Assembly: GCF_028682455.1 (NCBI RefSeq)
Contig: NZ_JANHLD010000002.1
Location: 620,001-684,000 of the forward strand
Source of the DNA: Pseudomonas putida
GTDB taxonomy: Bacteria; Pseudomonadota; Gammaproteobacteria; Pseudomonadales; Pseudomonadaceae
Length of the DNA: 64,000 nt
Direction of reading: 5' to 3'
This document shows, in pieces, positions 62,251 through 64,000 of the stretch. Position 1 is the stretch's first letter. Each line of letters begins with the position of its first letter. The position numbers and the translations under genes are program-made. The notes beneath the pieces are model-generated. The model saw only the letters and a program-made list of their open reading frames with translations. It did no database searches and was not told where the DNA came from.

Positions 62251-64000
62251 ATGAAGTCGACTTCCCTGCTTGTCAGCACCAAATTTGCACCACCGCGCAT
62301 ACCTGCCAACAGTATTGTCCGTGAAGACCTGGCAGCCCATCTGCACCAGGCTCATCAGAGCAAGGTCGTGGTTGTCTGCGGCGGTGCCGGATTCGGCAAA
62401 ACCACTGTGCTGGCCCAGTGGCGGCTTGACCTGATCAAACAGGGCGCTTCTGTTTGCTGGTTGTCGCTGATCCCTGAAGACGGCACCTTCACCCTGTTCT
62501 GCGCCAGCCTGATCGGCGCCCTGCAGCAGGTAGGGGTGCCCCTGGACGATGATCTGCTGCTGTTGGGCGATAGCAACGACAACGAAGGCCTGCAGGCGGT
62601 GGCGTCGGTAGTGATCAACGCCGTTGCGCAGCTGGGCAGCGAGTTCTACCTGATGCTCGACGACTTTCACCAGGTCGTTTCGCCGCGCATCAACCAACTG
62701 GTACAAACCCTGATCGACAGTGCCCCGGTTAACCTGCACCTGGTCATTGCCTCGCGGGTGGCGCCGTCCTTGTTGCTCGGCCGGCTGAGGGCAATGGGAC
62801 AATTGTGTGAAATCGGCGGCAATGAGCTGTCGTTCAATTTCCGGGAGTCACTGGCGTTTCTAAAGGCTCACCTGGACGCGGAAATCGACCTGGATGCTGC
62901 CCACACCATTCATGCCCAGACCGATGGCTGGCCGATCGGCCTGCAACTGGTGTCGATCTCGTTGAAATCGGTGCCGCGCAAACGCTCGGGCCTCAGCGCA
63001 TTGGCCCCCAACAGTGCAGACCTGAGCGCTTACCTGTCCGAAGATGTGATCGCCAACCTGCCCGACGGCCTGATCGAGTTTCTCCAGCAGATTTCCATCC
63101 TGCGGCGCTTCAATGCCGACCTGGCCGCCCAACTGACCGGGTGCAGCGATGCGGCGCAACTGATAGCCACCATCGAGTCGCTCAACCTGTTCTTGCTGCC
63201 GGTCGACATGGAGGACCGCTACCAGTGGTACCGGCTGCACCCGATGTTCGCCGAATTTCTCACCCACAAATTGCAGCAAAGCAATCAGGACGTGCGCGGC
63301 CTGCATCAACGCGCGGCGCAGTGGTTCGCCGCCCAGGACCTGGTGATCGAGGCGCTGCGCCACGCCCTGCTGAGCGAAGACTTCGACACCATCATCGAGT
63401 TGCTGGAAAACGCCCTGCAACCCCTGACCAACATCCGCCATCTGGGCATTTTCCTGCGCTGGGTCGAAAGGGTGCCACCCGCCCTGCTCTCCCAGCACCC
63501 ACGGCTGGCGCTGTTCGGTGCCTGGGGCTATGCACTGAGCGCGCGCCTGGAGCAGAGCGAGCGCTGGCTCGAGCTGCTCAAGGCTTCCAACTGCGAGCCC
63601 AGGTACGCGATTCATGTCGCCCTGGTGAGCGCAATGATCGCCGGCCAGCAGGATGATTCCGAGCGCAGCCTGCAAGCCATCGACTCATTGAGCGATGTGC
63701 CGTTGCGCAACCCGATGCTGGAGCATTTTCGCCTGGGACTGATCATCGGCAACCAGGCCATGCTCGGTAACTACGCGCTGGCACGCACCACGTTTCGCTC
63801 GGTCACCCAGGCCAGTTCCGACGAGCCGGCGCTGATTGCCCGCAGCGCCATGGCGGTGGCGGCGCTGCTCGAAGGCAAGGTGCTGGAGGCCGAGCGTTAC
63901 GCCGGCCCCATGCTGGCCCAGGCCGAAGCGGTGCATGGCCGGCGCTCGATCACCGCCTGCACCAGCGCCGCGATCGTAGCCGAGGTCCAATACGAGCAGA
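62251..64000 (+). CDS. MalT-type LuxR-family regulator (STAND ATPase), truncated by the window edge
   Basis: The open frame from ATG 62251 continues past 64000; 583 codons are visible. The N-terminus LLVSTKFAPPRI leads to Walker A GGAGFGKTT at residues 44-52, YLMLDDFHQV as Walker B, then the winged-helix and TPR-like helical region typical of MalT/LAL proteins. The C-terminal LuxR HTH must lie beyond the window. The family activates catabolic operons on ligand and ATP binding. The divergent acyl-CoA dehydrogenase or the set B operon could be its targets. Confidence 0.85.
   Translation, partial: MKSTSLLVSTKFAPPRIPANSIVREDLAAHLHQAHQSKVVVVCGGAGFGKTTVLAQWRLDLIKQGASVCWLSLIPEDGTFTLFCASLIGALQQVGVPLDDDLLLLGDSNDNEGLQAVASVVINAVAQLGSEFYLMLDDFHQVVSPRINQLVQTLIDSAPVNLHLVIASRVAPSLLLGRLRAMGQLCEIGGNELSFNFRESLAFLKAHLDAEIDLDAAHTIHAQTDGWPIGLQLVSISLKSVPRKRSGLSALAPNSADLSAYLSEDVIANLPDGLIEFLQQISILRRFNADLAAQLTGCSDAAQLIATIESLNLFLLPVDMEDRYQWYRLHPMFAEFLTHKLQQSNQDVRGLHQRAAQWFAAQDLVIEALRHALLSEDFDTIIELLENALQPLTNIRHLGIFLRWVERVPPALLSQHPRLALFGAWGYALSARLEQSERWLELLKASNCEPRYAIHVALVSAMIAGQQDDSERSLQAIDSLSDVPLRNPMLEHFRLGLIIGNQAMLGNYALARTTFRSVTQASSDEPALIARSAMAVAALLEGKVLEAERYAGPMLAQAEAVHGRRSITACTSAAIVAEVQYEQ

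Noticed and set aside
62113..62802. N-terminal extension of the acyl-CoA dehydrogenase
   Set aside because: It runs antisense through the MalT-type regulator and shows no dehydrogenase similarity.

Overview
The window looks like a chromosomal segment of a Pseudomonas of the P. putida type. The basis is the complete malonate decarboxylase operon in the order mdcABCDEGHLM with mdcR, an itaconate-degradation cluster in the order known from P. aeruginosa, an Hcp/VgrG type VI secretion (T6SS) cluster, and GC-rich coding with short Shine-Dalgarno spacing. No rRNA, tRNA or CRISPR array was seen. The left 7 kb is visibly more AT-rich than the rest and is a mobile element.

Layout. 1-7.0 kb: one end of a Tn7-like transposon with tnsA-tnsB-tnsC-tniQ on the minus strand, a convergent gene resembling a tyrosine recombinase that lacks catalytic residues, and the edge of a cargo gene with a PD-(D/E)XK-like motif. 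7.4-10.1 kb: an operon of an oxygenase-type reductase, a small exported protein and a membrane histidine-box hydroxylase, divergent from a LysR regulator. 11.1-25.2 kb: a large minus-strand set built around an aromatic amine dehydrogenase (aauBEDA), with two cytochromes c, a DUF1329/DUF1302/RND/YCF48 envelope quartet, an aldehyde dehydrogenase, a small exported protein and an AraC regulator. 25.3-30.1 kb: Hcp, VgrG and a DUF4123 adaptor followed by a MIX-type effector N-terminus fused in frame to a LuxR DNA-binding C-terminus.

30.4-31.2 kb holds decayed LysR and acyl-CoA ligase genes, then an ABC exporter and a thymidylate-kinase-like protein. 34.1-40.6 kb is the itaconate cluster (ccl, ict, MmgE/PrpD, acyl-CoA dehydrogenase, ich, divergent LysR). 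40.6-43.5 kb holds a LuxR remnant, an acetyl-CoA hydrolase/CoA-transferase, and EAL and chemoreceptor genes that have lost their middles. 43.6-51.8 kb is the malonate locus. 52.0-60.0 kb is a second DUF1302/DUF1329/YCF48/RND set with a DUF1254 protein. 60.2-61.0 kb is an orphan pyocin rRNase module with its probable immunity gene. The window ends with an acyl-CoA dehydrogenase divergent from a MalT-type LuxR regulator that runs off the edge.

How the parts work together. The amine dehydrogenase oxidises aralkylamines in the periplasm, the cytochromes probably accept electrons, and the aldehyde dehydrogenase takes the product aldehyde. The co-oriented envelope quartet may move a hydrophobic substrate across the envelope. 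The malonate operon yields acetate, and a 46-bp promoter element shared by mdcA and the CoA-transferase gene suggests that MdcR also controls acetate activation. The most novel items are the T6SS MIX-LuxR chimera, the duplicated envelope quartets, and the Tn7-like module with a degenerate TnsA.
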